Assembly: GCF_013372185.1 (NCBI RefSeq)
Contig: NZ_CP053830.1
Coordinates: forward strand, 744,001-808,000
Reading direction: 5' to 3'
Source of the DNA: Campylobacter lari subsp. lari
GTDB lineage: Bacteria; Campylobacterota; Campylobacteria; Campylobacterales; Campylobacteraceae
DNA length: 64,000 bases
Made by a program: the position numbers and the translations under genes. Shown in pieces: positions 1 to 7,843 of the stretch (positions within the stretch are counted from its first letter, which is position 1; each line of letters begins with the position of its first letter). Below the pieces are notes generated by a model. That model ran no database searches. It was not told the origin of the DNA and saw only the letters and a list, made by a program, of their open reading frames with translations.

Positions 1-839
1 ACACTAGTTATGGTTTTGTCCAAACAAAACAAAAACAATACAGTTTTTGGGGTAGTGCTAAGAATGATGAGTATTATATAGATATAGCAGATTTTGGAAC
101 TTGTGTTTTAAAAGATATGCATAAAAATAAATTTGATGCTTTATGCAAAATAGATGAAGTAAAAAAAGAATTTAGCTTTTTAGCCAGCAAAACAAATATG
201 ATGATTTATCAATTATCACTTAAAGAGCAAAAACAACTAGATGCTAATAAAACTATAGAATTTGACTTTAGTGAAGATATTTTAAAATTGACAAGTAAAA
301 ATGAAAAATTAAATAAAATTATTGATGATTTTAATGAGAATTTAGATAAAAATTCATTAAAACAAAAAGCAAAAGAAAGCTTTGAAAAATGGAGTAAAGA
401 AAACATTTCTAATAATGAGTTTTTTTCTCAAGCTTATATGTTTTACCAAGATGAGCATATTATCTCTTTAGGAAAAAATATTTATGAGTATAAAGGTGGT
501 GCTCATGGCATGACTAATTTTTTAAGAAAAACTTATAGTATTGATGATATGAAACTTATAAATATAAAAAATGAGTTAAAAATAGAAAGTGAAGATTTTC
601 AGAATATGATTAAGCAAAAGATTTTAAGTTTATACAGTGAAAATGAATTATTTGAGATTAAAGAGCTTAAAATGAGTGAAATTTTTGAAGTAAGAAAAGA
701 TGGATTAAATTTTATATGGGAACCTTACGAGATAGCTCCATATTCAACAGGAGCAATTGAAGTTTTTGTAAGTTTTGACGAATTAAAAGCTTTTTGGAAA
801 AATAATTCAAAATTAGCTTATTTGAGCAAAATCAAATAA
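1..839 (+). CDS. DUF3298/RsiV-like domain protein, 5' end missing
   Basis: The reading frame is open from the first complete codon at position 3, so the gene starts before the window; an internal ATG at 117 is not the true start. About 278 residues are visible. The C-terminal half has features I associate with the DUF3298 (RsiV-like) family: a GGAHG motif in a segment about ten residues after an 'ISLG' strand, then 'WEPYEIAPYSTG' near the end. Members of this family are usually exported or lipid-anchored proteins of uncertain role; the signal sequence would lie outside the window. It converges on the PepSY-like gene with a 4-bp gap. The family call rests on motif memory and no function can be given. 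Confidence 0.7.
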   Translation, partial: TSYGFVQTKQKQYSFWGSAKNDEYYIDIADFGTCVLKDMHKNKFDALCKIDEVKKEFSFLASKTNMMIYQLSLKEQKQLDANKTIEFDFSEDILKLTSKNEKLNKIIDDFNENLDKNSLKQKAKESFEKWSKENISNNEFFSQAYMFYQDEHIISLGKNIYEYKGGAHGMTNFLRKTYSIDDMKLINIKNELKIESEDFQNMIKQKILSLYSENELFEIKELKMSEIFEVRKDGLNFIWEPYEIAPYSTGAIEVFVSFDELKAFWKNNSKLAYLSKIK

Positions 840-843
840 GCAT

Positions 844-1254
844 TTAATCGTCAAATTTTTGTCTTAAAATCGTTCCATTATCGTCTATATAAAGTTTCAT
901 TTGATTATTAAGTTTGATTTTATAATAAGAAATTTTTCTTTCTATTTCTATGATTGCTGTATTAGGGTAGATATTTTTAATGGTATTTTGTATTGCTAGG
1001 GGTAAAATCGCATAATTTAGCGATCTAAAATTTTCAGCTTCTTTAAATTCTCCATTAAGCGAAAACTCAATCTCACTTCCATCACTTAAATAAATCTCAT
1101 AAGAATAACCATCTTGTTCTACTAGGCCTATCTCTGCATTAAAATAATCTTTAATAAATTGTTTGATATTTACCGGCAAAGAATCAGGTGCTATAACTAT
1201 ACCTGCATTAAGGGTATTTAGAGCGATAAAAAAAGCTAAAGCTAGTTTTTTCAT
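844..1254 (-). CDS. Putative periplasmic protein with PepSY-like (DUF2874) fold
   Basis: A 136-residue protein with a short N-terminal signal peptide (MKKLALAFFIALNTLNA, cleavage likely after residue 17). The rest looks like two copies of a PepSY-like unit: 'LPVNIKQFIKDYF' followed by strands and 'SLNGEF' (about residues 28-72), then 'LPLAIQNTIKNIYP' followed by strands and 'IDDNGT' (about 85-131). This helix-then-sheet pattern with a D-x-x-G turn is typical of the PepSY_like/DUF2874 family, small periplasmic proteins of unknown role. The gene is transcribed divergently from the rhomboid gene. No catalytic or metal-binding residues stand out. Confidence 0.75.
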   Translation of the reverse strand: MKKLALAFFIALNTLNAGIVIAPDSLPVNIKQFIKDYFNAEIGLVEQDGYSYEIYLSDGSEIEFSLNGEFKEAENFRSLNYAILPLAIQNTIKNIYPNTAIIEIERKISYYKIKLNNQMKLYIDDNGTILRQKFDD

Positions 1255-1339
1255 TTTTAACCTTATTTTATTTTTTGACGATATTGTATCTTATTAGTGT
1301 GAATTTTATGTGTAAGCTAGAATTTAAATAGCTTTTTGT

Positions 1340-1345
1340 TATAAT
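1340..1345 (+). promoter_or_regulatory. Likely sigma-70 -10 element for the rhomboid/SixA pair
   Basis: TATAAT preceded by a T-rich stretch and TTTTTG, as is usual for Campylobacter housekeeping promoters, which commonly lack a recognisable -35 box. It lies 24 bp before the rhomboid start and a GTAGGG ribosome-binding site follows. No transcription data were available. Confidence 0.5.
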
Positions 1346-1368
1346 TATTAAAAATACAAAGTAGGGCA

Positions 1369-1899
1369 ATGATAGCTTCTTTTTTAATCGCTTTAAATAT
1401 TGTGATATTTGTCTTTGTGAATTATCTTTATTTTGGTTCCTTAAATTTAGATGCTATTTTAGGTTTAAATTTATTTTTCTTTCAAGGATTTTACTGGCAA
1501 ATTCTAAGCTCAATGTTTATGCATGGAAATTGGCCTCATTTGATTTTAAATATGATAGTGCTTTTTCAATTTGGATCTATGCTGGAAAAATACTTAAAAA
1601 GTTTTAAATTTGCTTTGCTTTATTTAATCGGTGGAATTCTTTGTTCTTTGCTTAGTGCTTTTTATGTATATTTAAGTTTTGATGGTAGTTTTGTAAATGT
1701 AGTGGGTGCAAGTGGTGCTATATGTGTTTTAATGGGATATTATGCATATTTAGATAAAACCGCCACTAAAGGGCTTATCGTGGCTATATTGTTAATGAGT
1801 TTTGTGCCTATTTTTATGGGTGTTAATATAGCTTGGTATGCACATATTTTTGGCTTTATATGTGGATATGCTTTGGGTAAATTTAAGGTTATAAGATGA
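1369..1899 (+). CDS. Rhomboid-family intramembrane serine protease
   Basis: A polytopic membrane protein of 176 residues with about six hydrophobic segments. The rhomboid signature is complete: a H-x(4)-H-x(3)-N region in 'MHGNWPHLILN' (residues 51-61), the nucleophile in GASGA (Ser115) and the catalytic His in 'WYAHIFGF' (His159). Rhomboids cut single-pass membrane proteins within the bilayer. At 176 residues it is a minimal six-TM form without extra cytoplasmic or rhodanese domains. The start has an AGGG ribosome-binding site. Its stop overlaps the start of the SixA-like gene by 4 bp, so the two are probably co-transcribed. The substrate cannot be told from the sequence. Confidence 0.9.
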   Translation: MIASFLIALNIVIFVFVNYLYFGSLNLDAILGLNLFFFQGFYWQILSSMFMHGNWPHLILNMIVLFQFGSMLEKYLKSFKFALLYLIGGILCSLLSAFYVYLSFDGSFVNVVGASGAICVLMGYYAYLDKTATKGLIVAILLMSFVPIFMGVNIAWYAHIFGFICGYALGKFKVIR

Positions 1900-2387
1900 A
1901 ATATATCTATTTTATCCGTCATGCTAAAGCTCAAAAAGAAAACTACGATCAAGATTTGCAACGAGAGCTTAGTTCTAGTGGAAAAGATGATTTAAAAACT
2001 ATGATTTATAGGATTAAAGATTTAGAATTTAAAGCTCAAAGCATTATCTCAAGTCCTGCTAGGCGGTGTATAAAAACAGCACAAAAACTTTGCAAAAGCT
2101 TTTCTTTAAAAGAAAAAGATATCAAGATAGAAAAAAGCTTTTATGATGGTAATTTAGAGGATGTATTAAATTTTATAAAAGAATTAAAAGAGAGTAGGGT
2201 AGTGCTAATTATGCATAATCCTTTATTGCAAGAACTTTGTGAATATTTAGCTCATATAGATTTAGAAAACTTTCCAACTTCTGCTATTTTATGTATGCAA
2301 TTTGACATAAAAGAATTTAAAGATATAAAAGAACACAGCGGGGAAATTGTGTTTTTTGATTATCCTAAAAGTCAAGAAAATAACTAA
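1896..2387 (+). CDS. SixA-like histidine phosphatase superfamily protein
   Basis: A 163-residue cytoplasmic protein of the branch-1 histidine phosphatase fold. The catalytic RHAKA motif is at residues 8-12 (His9 the likely phosphorylated residue), the second conserved Arg is in 'SSPARRC' (about 54-60) and the second catalytic His is in 'LIMHNPLL' (about residue 106). The 'RHAKA' start and the short length match the SixA subgroup, which removes phosphate from phosphohistidine on HPt domains or on the nitrogen phosphotransferase system. No HPt or PTS gene is in this window, so the target is unknown. It is coupled to the rhomboid gene by an ATGA overlap. Confidence 0.85.
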   Translation: MKYIYFIRHAKAQKENYDQDLQRELSSSGKDDLKTMIYRIKDLEFKAQSIISSPARRCIKTAQKLCKSFSLKEKDIKIEKSFYDGNLEDVLNFIKELKESRVVLIMHNPLLQELCEYLAHIDLENFPTSAILCMQFDIKEFKDIKEHSGEIVFFDYPKSQENN

Positions 2388-2808
2388 TCTACATTTTTAA
2401 ACTTCAAATTTATTTAAGCAAAAATATAAACTAAAATTTAGTTGAAATAAAAAATATACATCTTTAGTCTTTCATAGCTACATAAAATAACTTATAATAT
2501 TTTTCAAAAAATTATACTTATTTTTTTATGGATAAGTTATTTTCACTCAAAAATTAAAATGCTTTAAAATACTATATTATAGGTATTTTTAAATATATTT
2601 TACTTATGAAAGTGCAGATAAATATAATAGTTTGAAAATTATAGTTTTCAATACAAAATATATACAATTTCAAGATTTTACTATTTATCATATAATTTTA
2701 CATATATATTAAGTTTAAATTAAAATATTTTTATAGACTAAAAAAGCTAAAATGATGAGTAAAAAGGAAAATACATATAAAAGTTTAACTTGTAAGGAAT
2801 TTTTGGTT
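2388..2808. other. 421-bp AT-rich gap with inverted repeats, no gene seen
   Basis: No convincing coding region is visible on either strand. Base composition is distinctly more AT-rich than the flanking genes. It contains a perfect 12-bp inverted repeat, AAAATAACTTAT at 2484-2495 and its complement at 2532-2543, and a short hairpin, TTGAAAA at 2632-2638 and TTTTCAA at 2645-2651. Neither has a typical terminator U-tract. Because xerH lies 1 kb downstream I looked for a dif site, but could not confirm one. Confidence 0.5.
2484..2543. repeat. 12-bp perfect inverted repeat
   Basis: AAAATAACTTAT at 2484-2495 is repeated in inverse orientation at 2532-2543, with a 36-bp AT-rich spacer. Its role is unknown. 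A very AT-rich background makes chance repeats more likely, but a 12-bp perfect match within 60 bp is worth noting. Confidence 0.5.
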
Positions 2809-3009
2809 TTATTTGGATTTTTGGATTAATCTTGAAAGTTGTTTTGCTAAAAGTTTAGCACTATTTTCATCTTTACTAAGTTTTTTCATATTTTCTCTAA
2901 ACTCATAAAGTCTTTTTTCTTGTGCAAAGTCATTATTTGAAGTATTATTTTGTTTTGAGTTATTGCTTTGGTTTGCTTGCTTTTGTGCGGTTTTTTTCTT
3001 GAAAAACAT
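2809..3009 (-). CDS. Small charged hypothetical protein (66 aa)
   Basis: I do not recognise this gene. The product is a 66-residue, strongly basic protein. It opens with FFKKK, has a central Gln/Asn/Ser-rich low-complexity stretch (about residues 10-30) and ends in an amphipathic, lysine-rich helix (about 32-66). It has no signal peptide or membrane segment. The coding frame differs in composition from the surrounding noncoding DNA, which supports it being real. A TATAAT-like element lies upstream on the minus strand near 3036-3045, and an AGGG sequence precedes the ATG at a rather long distance. Its neighbours give no functional clue. Confidence 0.55.
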   Translation of the reverse strand: MFFKKKTAQKQANQSNNSKQNNTSNNDFAQEKRLYEFRENMKKLSKDENSAKLLAKQLSRLIQKSK

Positions 3010-3105
3010 ATTATTTTACCCTATTTTGTTTTTTATAATTATAGCTTGATATTTTTTAAGTAAGATTTTTTTATAATTTTTACATTAAATTTAAAAGGAA
3101 AAAGT

Positions 3106-3789
3106 TTGAAAACCATAGGTTTAATAGGTGGAATGAGTTATGAAAGCACACTTAGTTATTATGAAATTATCAATAAATTAACAAATAAAAAATTAGGAAA
3201 ATTACATAGTGCTAAGATAGTTTTAACTAGCGTTGATTTTGAAGAAATAGAAGAATGCCAACGAAAGAATGATTGGCAAAAAGCAAGTGAAATTTTGACC
3301 CAACATGCCCTACTTTTGCAAAAGTGCGGAGTTGATTTTATATTAATTTGTACCAATACTATGCATAAATGTTATGAAAATATACAAAAAAACATTCAAA
3401 TTCCTATCTTACATCTAGCCAAAGCTATGCTTTTAGAACTTCAAGAGCAAAATATCGATAAAGTATTGTTATTAGGGACAAAATACACTATGCAAGAAGA
3501 TTTTTATAAACAACTTTTAATTAACTCAAAGATTGAAGTTTTTATTCCCAAAAATGATGATATTTTAAAGCTTAATGATATTATTTTTAATGAGCTTTGC
3601 AAAGGTATTATAAATGAAAAATCAAAAAGATACTTGTGTGATTTAATTGCTCAATTTCCACAAGTTCAAGGAGTGATTTTGGGTTGTACTGAACTTGGTT
3701 TGATTATAAAAGAGAGCTCTAAAAAGCTATTTGATAGTGCATATATTCATGCAAAAATGGCTACTTTGAAAGCTTTGGAGAATGAGTGA
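3106..3789 (+). CDS. Aspartate/glutamate racemase family protein
   Basis: A 227-residue cytosolic enzyme of the cofactor-independent Asp/Glu racemase superfamily. The glycine-rich 'GLIGGMSYEST' is at residues 5-15, and the two catalytic cysteines are in 'ICTNTMHK' (Cys82) and 'GCTELGL' (Cys194). The 'GGMSYEST' start and T-N-T-M-H motif are those of the aspartate racemase/YgeA-like branch rather than of MurI glutamate racemase. The start is TTG at 3106, supported by an AAAGGA ribosome-binding site six bases upstream and by the conserved 'KTIGLIGG' immediately after. The stop overlaps the xerH start (TGATG), suggesting co-transcription. The substrate, aspartate or another amino acid, is not certain. 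Confidence 0.85.
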   Translation: MKTIGLIGGMSYESTLSYYEIINKLTNKKLGKLHSAKIVLTSVDFEEIEECQRKNDWQKASEILTQHALLLQKCGVDFILICTNTMHKCYENIQKNIQIPILHLAKAMLLELQEQNIDKVLLLGTKYTMQEDFYKQLLINSKIEVFIPKNDDILKLNDIIFNELCKGIINEKSKRYLCDLIAQFPQVQGVILGCTELGLIIKESSKKLFDSAYIHAKMATLKALENE

Positions 3790-4856
3790 TGAAATATCCT
3801 CTAGATTGTGAAGAAAATTTTGAAAAATCATTCTTGTTTTGGCTTTGTAGGTATGTTAAATTTAAGCTTAATTCTTTATCAAATAAGGAATTAAAAGATC
3901 CTCAAGCTTTAGCTGTAGTAAATTTAGCTTTAAGTAAGGGTGTAAAAAATATACAAGAGCTTGATGCTTATGTAAAAAAGGCTAGAAATGCTGGACTTAG
4001 TGGGGTTAATACTTATTTTAATCCTTTAAAAAAACTCTATGAATATTTACTTTTTTACAAACTTTATTCATTAAAGCAAATAGATGAAGAGCTTTTGGTG
4101 GAAATTTTAGCAAGCATTAGCGCTTCATTATCTGATGCTAGTAAGAAAAATTACCGCATAGCTGTGATTAATTTTTTTGCATTTTTAGATAAACAAAATG
4201 AAGAAGAACAAAAAGCACATATTTTTGATATCAACCTTAAAAACTGGGCGGGTATAAGTAGTTCCAAGGGAGTTAAGCTACCTGAGTATATGAGCGAAGA
4301 CGAAGTGAGTAAATTTTTAGATGCTATTGATAATACAGATTTTAAAAGCAACACTATTCGCAATCGCTTGATTATTAAAATCATCATTTTTACAGGAATG
4401 CGTGTAAGTGAAGCTATTAATATAAAATTAAAAGATATAAGCGAAGAAAATGATCTTTATATTATACGCATTAGAGCCAAAGGTAATAAATACCGCGTTG
4501 TGATGATAAAAAAAGAGCTTATAGAGCATCTTTTAAAAGATGTTAGGGTAAATTATCTCTCTTATGATGGGCTTTTATTTGTCAATCGCAATGGCAAAGC
4601 TTTGACTCAAGCTTATGTTTCGCGTATAGTAGAGCAAATTTTATTTAAAGCAGGAATTCGCAAACAAAAAAATGGAGCTCATATGCTAAGACATACTTTT
4701 GCCACCCTACTTTATAAAAAGCAAAAAGATTTGGTTTTAGTTCAAGAAGCATTGGGTCATGCAAGTTTAAATACTTCAAGAATTTATACACATTTTGATA
4801 ATGAAAAATTAAAACTAGCAGCAGAAGTAGCTAAAAAACTTCACGATAAAACTTAA
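3789..4856 (+). CDS. xerH: XerH-type tyrosine recombinase
   Basis: A 355-residue tyrosine recombinase. The N-terminal SAM-like DNA-binding domain spans about residues 1-155 and the catalytic domain about 170-355. All catalytic residues are visible: Arg in 'TGMRVSEAI' (about 204), Lys in 'AKGNKYR', HxxR in 'HMLRHTFAT', the second His in 'LGHASLNT' and the Tyr nucleophile in 'SRIYTHF'. Epsilonproteobacteria use one XerH instead of XerC plus XerD to resolve chromosome dimers at a dif-type site, usually with FtsK. The ATG at 3789 is preferred over GTG at 3786 because of GGAG spacing and the TGATG overlap with the racemase stop. A longer N-terminus than XerC/D (about 300 residues) fits XerH. Confidence 0.9.
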   Translation: MKYPLDCEENFEKSFLFWLCRYVKFKLNSLSNKELKDPQALAVVNLALSKGVKNIQELDAYVKKARNAGLSGVNTYFNPLKKLYEYLLFYKLYSLKQIDEELLVEILASISASLSDASKKNYRIAVINFFAFLDKQNEEEQKAHIFDINLKNWAGISSSKGVKLPEYMSEDEVSKFLDAIDNTDFKSNTIRNRLIIKIIIFTGMRVSEAINIKLKDISEENDLYIIRIRAKGNKYRVVMIKKELIEHLLKDVRVNYLSYDGLLFVNRNGKALTQAYVSRIVEQILFKAGIRKQKNGAHMLRHTFATLLYKKQKDLVLVQEALGHASLNTSRIYTHFDNEKLKLAAEVAKKLHDKT

Positions 4857-4913
4857 AAAATATATAATTTTTTGTTGTAAAATAATGTTATTTTATAAAA
4901 TTAAGGGAAATTA

Positions 4914-6170
4914 ATGACTTATTTAGAGATTGATGGTGTTGAAAAATTAAGCGGAGGAGTGATAATAAGTGGTGCAAAAAATGCTGCACTTCCTTTGATA
5001 GCTTCAAGTATTTTAGCTAAAAATGAAGCTCAAATTTCAAATTTGCCTAATGTTGCAGATATTTGCACCCTACTTTCTTTGCTTAAAAATTTAGGGGCAA
5101 GTTATACTTTTGAGAATAATTTTGCAAAAATAAACACTAAAGATTTAAATAAAACCATAGCAAAATACGACATTGTTCGCAAAATGCGCGCTTCTATACT
5201 TACATTAGGGCCTTTACTAGCTAGATTTGGAAATTGTGAAGTATCTTTGCCAGGGGGTTGTGCTATAGGCCAACGTCCTATTGATTTACACCTTTTAGCT
5301 TTAGAAAAAATGGGGGCAAATATTGAAATAAAACAAGGTTATGTGGTAGCTAGTGGAAAACTCAAAGGTGCTGATGTGATGTTTGATAAAATTACTGTTA
5401 CAGGCAGTGAAAATATCATCATGGCAGCAGCCTTAGCTCATGGTAAAACAAGACTTTTAAATGTCGCTAAAGAGCCTGAAGTGGTGCAACTTTGCGAGGT
5501 TTTAGCTGAGGCTGGGCTTGATATAAAAGGTGTGGGAAGTGATGAGCTTGAAATTTATGGTACAAGCGGAGAGCTTTTAGAATTTAAACCTTTTAAAATC
5601 ATTCCTGATCGCATTGAAGCAGGAACTTACTTGTGCGCAGGAGCTATTACAAATTCAAAAATTACCTTAAAAAATGTCAATGCAAACCATCTTGGAGCGG
5701 TTTTGGCAAAATTAGAGCAAATGGGTTTTAGCTTTGATATAAGTGAAGATAGTATTAGTATAAACCCTGCTAAAGAAATCAAACCAGTTGAAATTTTAAC
5801 TAGTGAGTATCCAGGTTTTCCAACAGATATGCAAGCGCAATTTATGGCTTTGGCTTTAAGAGCAAATGGAGTTAGCATTATAGATGAGAGATTGTTTGAA
5901 AATCGCTTCATGCATGTAAGTGAGCTTTTAAGAATGGGTGCTGATATAAGATTAAATGGGCATATTGCTACTATAAATGGCACAAAAGAGCTTTTTGGAG
6001 CTGATGTTATGGCTACTGATTTGCGTGCATCTTCAGCTTTGATTTTAGCAGCTTTAGCAGCTAAGGGAACGAGTAAAATTCATAGAATTTATCATCTCGA
6101 TAGAGGATATGAAAATTTGGAAGAAAAATTTAAAAATTTAGGTGCGAGCATAAGAAGGCTTGAAGAATGA
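4914..6170 (+). CDS. murA: UDP-N-acetylglucosamine 1-carboxyvinyltransferase
   Basis: MurA transfers enolpyruvate from PEP to UDP-GlcNAc, the first committed step of peptidoglycan synthesis in the cytosol. The 418-residue length is normal. Visible landmarks are '[11 protein letters not shown]' (residues 20-30, PEP/UDP-GlcNAc site), the catalytic loop '[11 protein letters not shown]' with Cys116, and '[11 protein letters not shown]' in the second EPSP-synthase-like domain. Having Cys rather than Asp at position 116 predicts fosfomycin sensitivity at the target level. GGGAAATTA precedes the ATG. Its stop overlaps moeA by 4 bp. Upstream xerH is 57 bp away, and a weak TATAAA element there could serve as a promoter. 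Confidence 0.97.
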   Translation: MTYLEIDGVEKLSGGVIISGAKNAALPLIASSILAKNEAQISNLPNVADICTLLSLLKNLGASYTFENNFAKINTKDLNKTIAKYDIVRKMRASILTLGPLLARFGNCEVSLPGGCAIGQRPIDLHLLALEKMGANIEIKQGYVVASGKLKGADVMFDKITVTGSENIIMAAALAHGKTRLLNVAKEPEVVQLCEVLAEAGLDIKGVGSDELEIYGTSGELLEFKPFKIIPDRIEAGTYLCAGAITNSKITLKNVNANHLGAVLAKLEQMGFSFDISEDSISINPAKEIKPVEILTSEYPGFPTDMQAQFMALALRANGVSIIDERLFENRFMHVSELLRMGADIRLNGHIATINGTKELFGADVMATDLRASSALILAALAAKGTSKIHRIYHLDRGYENLEEKFKNLGASIRRLEE

Positions 6171-7327
6171 GAGATATTTTTGAAACTTTAGATTTTTTAA
6201 AAGAACAAATTAAACCATGTGCTAAATTTGAAAAAATAAATTTAACCAAGGCCTTGGGAAGAATTTTATATGAAGATATTTTTGTTTTAAAAAACTTACC
6301 CTCTTTTGATAATTCAGCCTTAGATGGCTATGCGCTAAATTATGCAGATAAAAATGAGTTATTAGATATAAAAGGGAGTATTTTAGCAGGCGATAAACAT
6401 GAATATAGCATAGAAAAAAATGAATGTTATAAAATCATGACAGGAGCTAAAATTCCACAAAATGCAAATACCATCTTAATGTTTGAAGATGCTTTGCTTG
6501 AAAATGGAAAATTAAACGCAAAAAATGCTAAAGAAAATAATGCCATCCGCTTTAAAGGAGAAGAAGCTAAATTTGGCGAGCTTTTATTTAAAAAAGGACA
6601 AAAAATCACCCAAGCTATGATAGCTATGCTTGCTGCACAAGGAATTTATGAGTTAAATGTGCTAAAAAAATCTCGTGTTGGAATTTTTTCAAGCGGAGAT
6701 GAGTTAGTTGAGCCTTGGGAAAAAGCAGATGAGTATAGTATATATAATGCTAATGCTTTTGGAATTTATGCTATTTTGCAAGATTTTGCAGATGTTGAGT
6801 ATTTAGGTCTTATAAAAGATGATTTAAATGCGTATAAGAAAATTTTAAACACTAGTGATTTTGATGTGTTAATTAGCAGTGGTGGTGCTAGTATGGGCGA
6901 GGCTGATTTTATAAGGCAAGCCTTACTTGAGAGTGGTTTTAGCCCTATTTTTGAAAAAATTAATGCAAAGCTTTGTAAGCATGTAAAAGTTTTTAATAAA
7001 AACAACACGCTTTTTCTAGCCTTACCAGGAAATCCCCTAGCCTCTTTAATCTCAACGCATATTTTTGCTAAGAATATTTTAAATTTATTTTATGGATTAG
7101 ATTTATTGGAATTTTTAGAAGTAAAATTAGCATGTGATTTAAATTTTAAAGGCGGTAGAAATGATTTTGTGTTTGGAAAGATATCACAAGAATCTTTTAT
7201 ACCAAATAAAGCTAAATTTGGATCAGGTATGATTAAACCTTTGTATGAAAATACGCATATTTTAATCACAAAAATTGATGATATAAAATTAGTAAAAGAT
7301 CAAGAAGTTAAAGTTTTAAAAATTTAA
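6167..7327 (+). CDS. moeA: Molybdopterin molybdenumtransferase
   Basis: MoeA inserts molybdate into adenylylated molybdopterin in the last step of molybdenum cofactor synthesis. The protein is 386 residues, usual for the family. Landmarks are 'SALDGYAL' (about residues 49-56), 'MTGAKIP' (about 91-97), 'SSGDELVE' (about 177-184), the '[10 protein letters not shown]' MoCF-domain motif (about 237-246) and '[10 protein letters not shown]' (about 284-293). The domains run MoeA N-terminal, MoCF-binding, C-terminal. It overlaps murA by ATGA, and a hairpin terminator follows directly. Its coupling to a cell-wall gene appears to be only positional. Confidence 0.93.
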   Translation: MRDIFETLDFLKEQIKPCAKFEKINLTKALGRILYEDIFVLKNLPSFDNSALDGYALNYADKNELLDIKGSILAGDKHEYSIEKNECYKIMTGAKIPQNANTILMFEDALLENGKLNAKNAKENNAIRFKGEEAKFGELLFKKGQKITQAMIAMLAAQGIYELNVLKKSRVGIFSSGDELVEPWEKADEYSIYNANAFGIYAILQDFADVEYLGLIKDDLNAYKKILNTSDFDVLISSGGASMGEADFIRQALLESGFSPIFEKINAKLCKHVKVFNKNNTLFLALPGNPLASLISTHIFAKNILNLFYGLDLLEFLEVKLACDLNFKGGRNDFVFGKISQESFIPNKAKFGSGMIKPLYENTHILITKIDDIKLVKDQEVKVLKI

Positions 7328-7350
7328 TAGGGTATTGCACTACCCTATTT
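7326..7350. terminator. Probable bidirectional terminator after moeA
   Basis: A 9-bp perfect stem, AATAGGGTA and TACCCTATT, with the 6-nt loop TTGCAC at 7335-7340. It sits between the convergent moeA stop and the stop of the 98-residue gene, and T-rich sequence on both sides could end transcription in either direction. Confidence 0.75.
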
Positions 7351-7357
7351 TGAATGA

Positions 7358-7654
7358 TTAACTTCTTGCTTTATCTAAAGTTTTAAAAAGATTATTTAAG
7401 ATATTTTCTTCATTTTTTTGGTATTTGCTTTGGCGTAATTTCTCCCAAGCATATACACTATAATCTTTAGAAATCGAACCTATATTTAAATCTGTATTGC
7501 TAAAAGCATTGCTGCTATCTTTTTTATATTCTTTTTCTTCTTTGTCTTTGAGTGCATTAAGTGCAGCTTGAAATTCATCTGAAGATGTGTTTTTTTCTTT
7601 GATTTTTGTCATATTGTTTAGGGCTAGTGGACTATTTTTATCATTTACTTGCAT
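7358..7654 (-). CDS. Unknown 98-aa protein under a sigma-54 promoter
   Basis: I do not recognise a family. The 98-residue product is highly polar and Asn/Lys/Ser/Asp-rich, with no signal peptide or membrane segment. It is probably helical at residues 22-48 ('SSDEFQAALNALKDKEEKE') and at the C-terminus ('YAWEKLRQSKYQ...LNNLFKTLD'). The ATG at 7654 has a strong AAGGAG ribosome-binding site. A sequence matching the Campylobacter sigma-54 consensus lies 32-48 bp upstream, so it is likely expressed with the flagellar middle/late genes. Its size and charge would suit a flagellar chaperone, a regulator or a small secreted protein, but this is only inference. It converges with moeA at a shared terminator. 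Confidence 0.75.
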   Translation of the reverse strand: MQVNDKNSPLALNNMTKIKEKNTSSDEFQAALNALKDKEEKEYKKDSSNAFSNTDLNIGSISKDYSVYAWEKLRQSKYQKNEENILNNLFKTLDKARS

Positions 7655-7685
7655 GAGAACTCCTTTTTTAAAATTTAATAACTAC

Positions 7686-7702
7686 AAGCAAAAAACATTC
7701 CT
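7686..7702 (-). promoter_or_regulatory. Sigma-54 promoter of the 98-aa gene
   Basis: Read on the minus strand the site is GGAATGTTTTTTGCTT: a -24 GG (7700-7701) and a -12 GC (7688-7689) with exactly 10 bases between, and the TTGCTT end typical of Campylobacter sigma-54 promoters (GGAA-N6-TTGCTT). Predicted transcription begins about 12 bases further on, giving a leader of roughly 20 bases with an AAGGAG ribosome-binding site. Confidence 0.8.
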
Positions 7703-7715
7703 TAATTTTAAAAAC

Positions 7716-7744
7716 TTGACAATAAAATAAAGTTTTGATAAAAT
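7716..7744 (+). promoter_or_regulatory. Sigma-70 promoter of tRNA-Gly
   Basis: TTGACA at 7716-7721 and TAAAAT at 7739-7744, with an exact 17-bp spacer. A near-consensus -35 box is unusual in Campylobacter and fits a strong stable-RNA promoter. The expected transcription start, near 7751, lies about 14 bases before the mature tRNA. Confidence 0.8.
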
Positions 7745-7764
7745 CACAATCTACTTTCAAAGGT

Positions 7765-7839
7765 GCGGGAATAGCTCAGGGGTAGAGCACAACCTTGCCA
7801 AGGTTGGGGTCGCGAGTTCGAATCTCGTTTCCCGCTCCA
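7765..7839 (+). tRNA. tRNA-Gly (anticodon GCC)
   Basis: A complete cloverleaf can be folded. The acceptor stem is GCGGGAA with TTCCCGC, the D arm contains GCTC...GAGC, and the anticodon stem CAACC/GGTTG carries the loop TTGCCAA with anticodon GCC at 7797-7799. The T arm is GCGAG TTCGAAT CTCG-type, and TCCA (discriminator T plus CCA) is encoded at 7836-7839. It reads GGC and GGT codons. It lies between two sigma-54-driven genes on the opposite strand and ends 4 bp before the stop codon of the 423-residue gene. Confidence 0.97.
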
Positions 7840-7843
7840 CTTT

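Noticed and set aside
2461-2660. Possible dif site near xerH
   Set aside because: Short TTATGAAA-like and TTTCATA-like pieces exist, but I could not recall the exact difH consensus and no clear pair of 11-bp arms around a 6-bp centre is visible.
7765-7839. tRNA-Gly as an integration site
   Set aside because: No integrase of phage or island type, no repeated tRNA 3' end and no foreign-looking genes nearby; xerH is the housekeeping recombinase.
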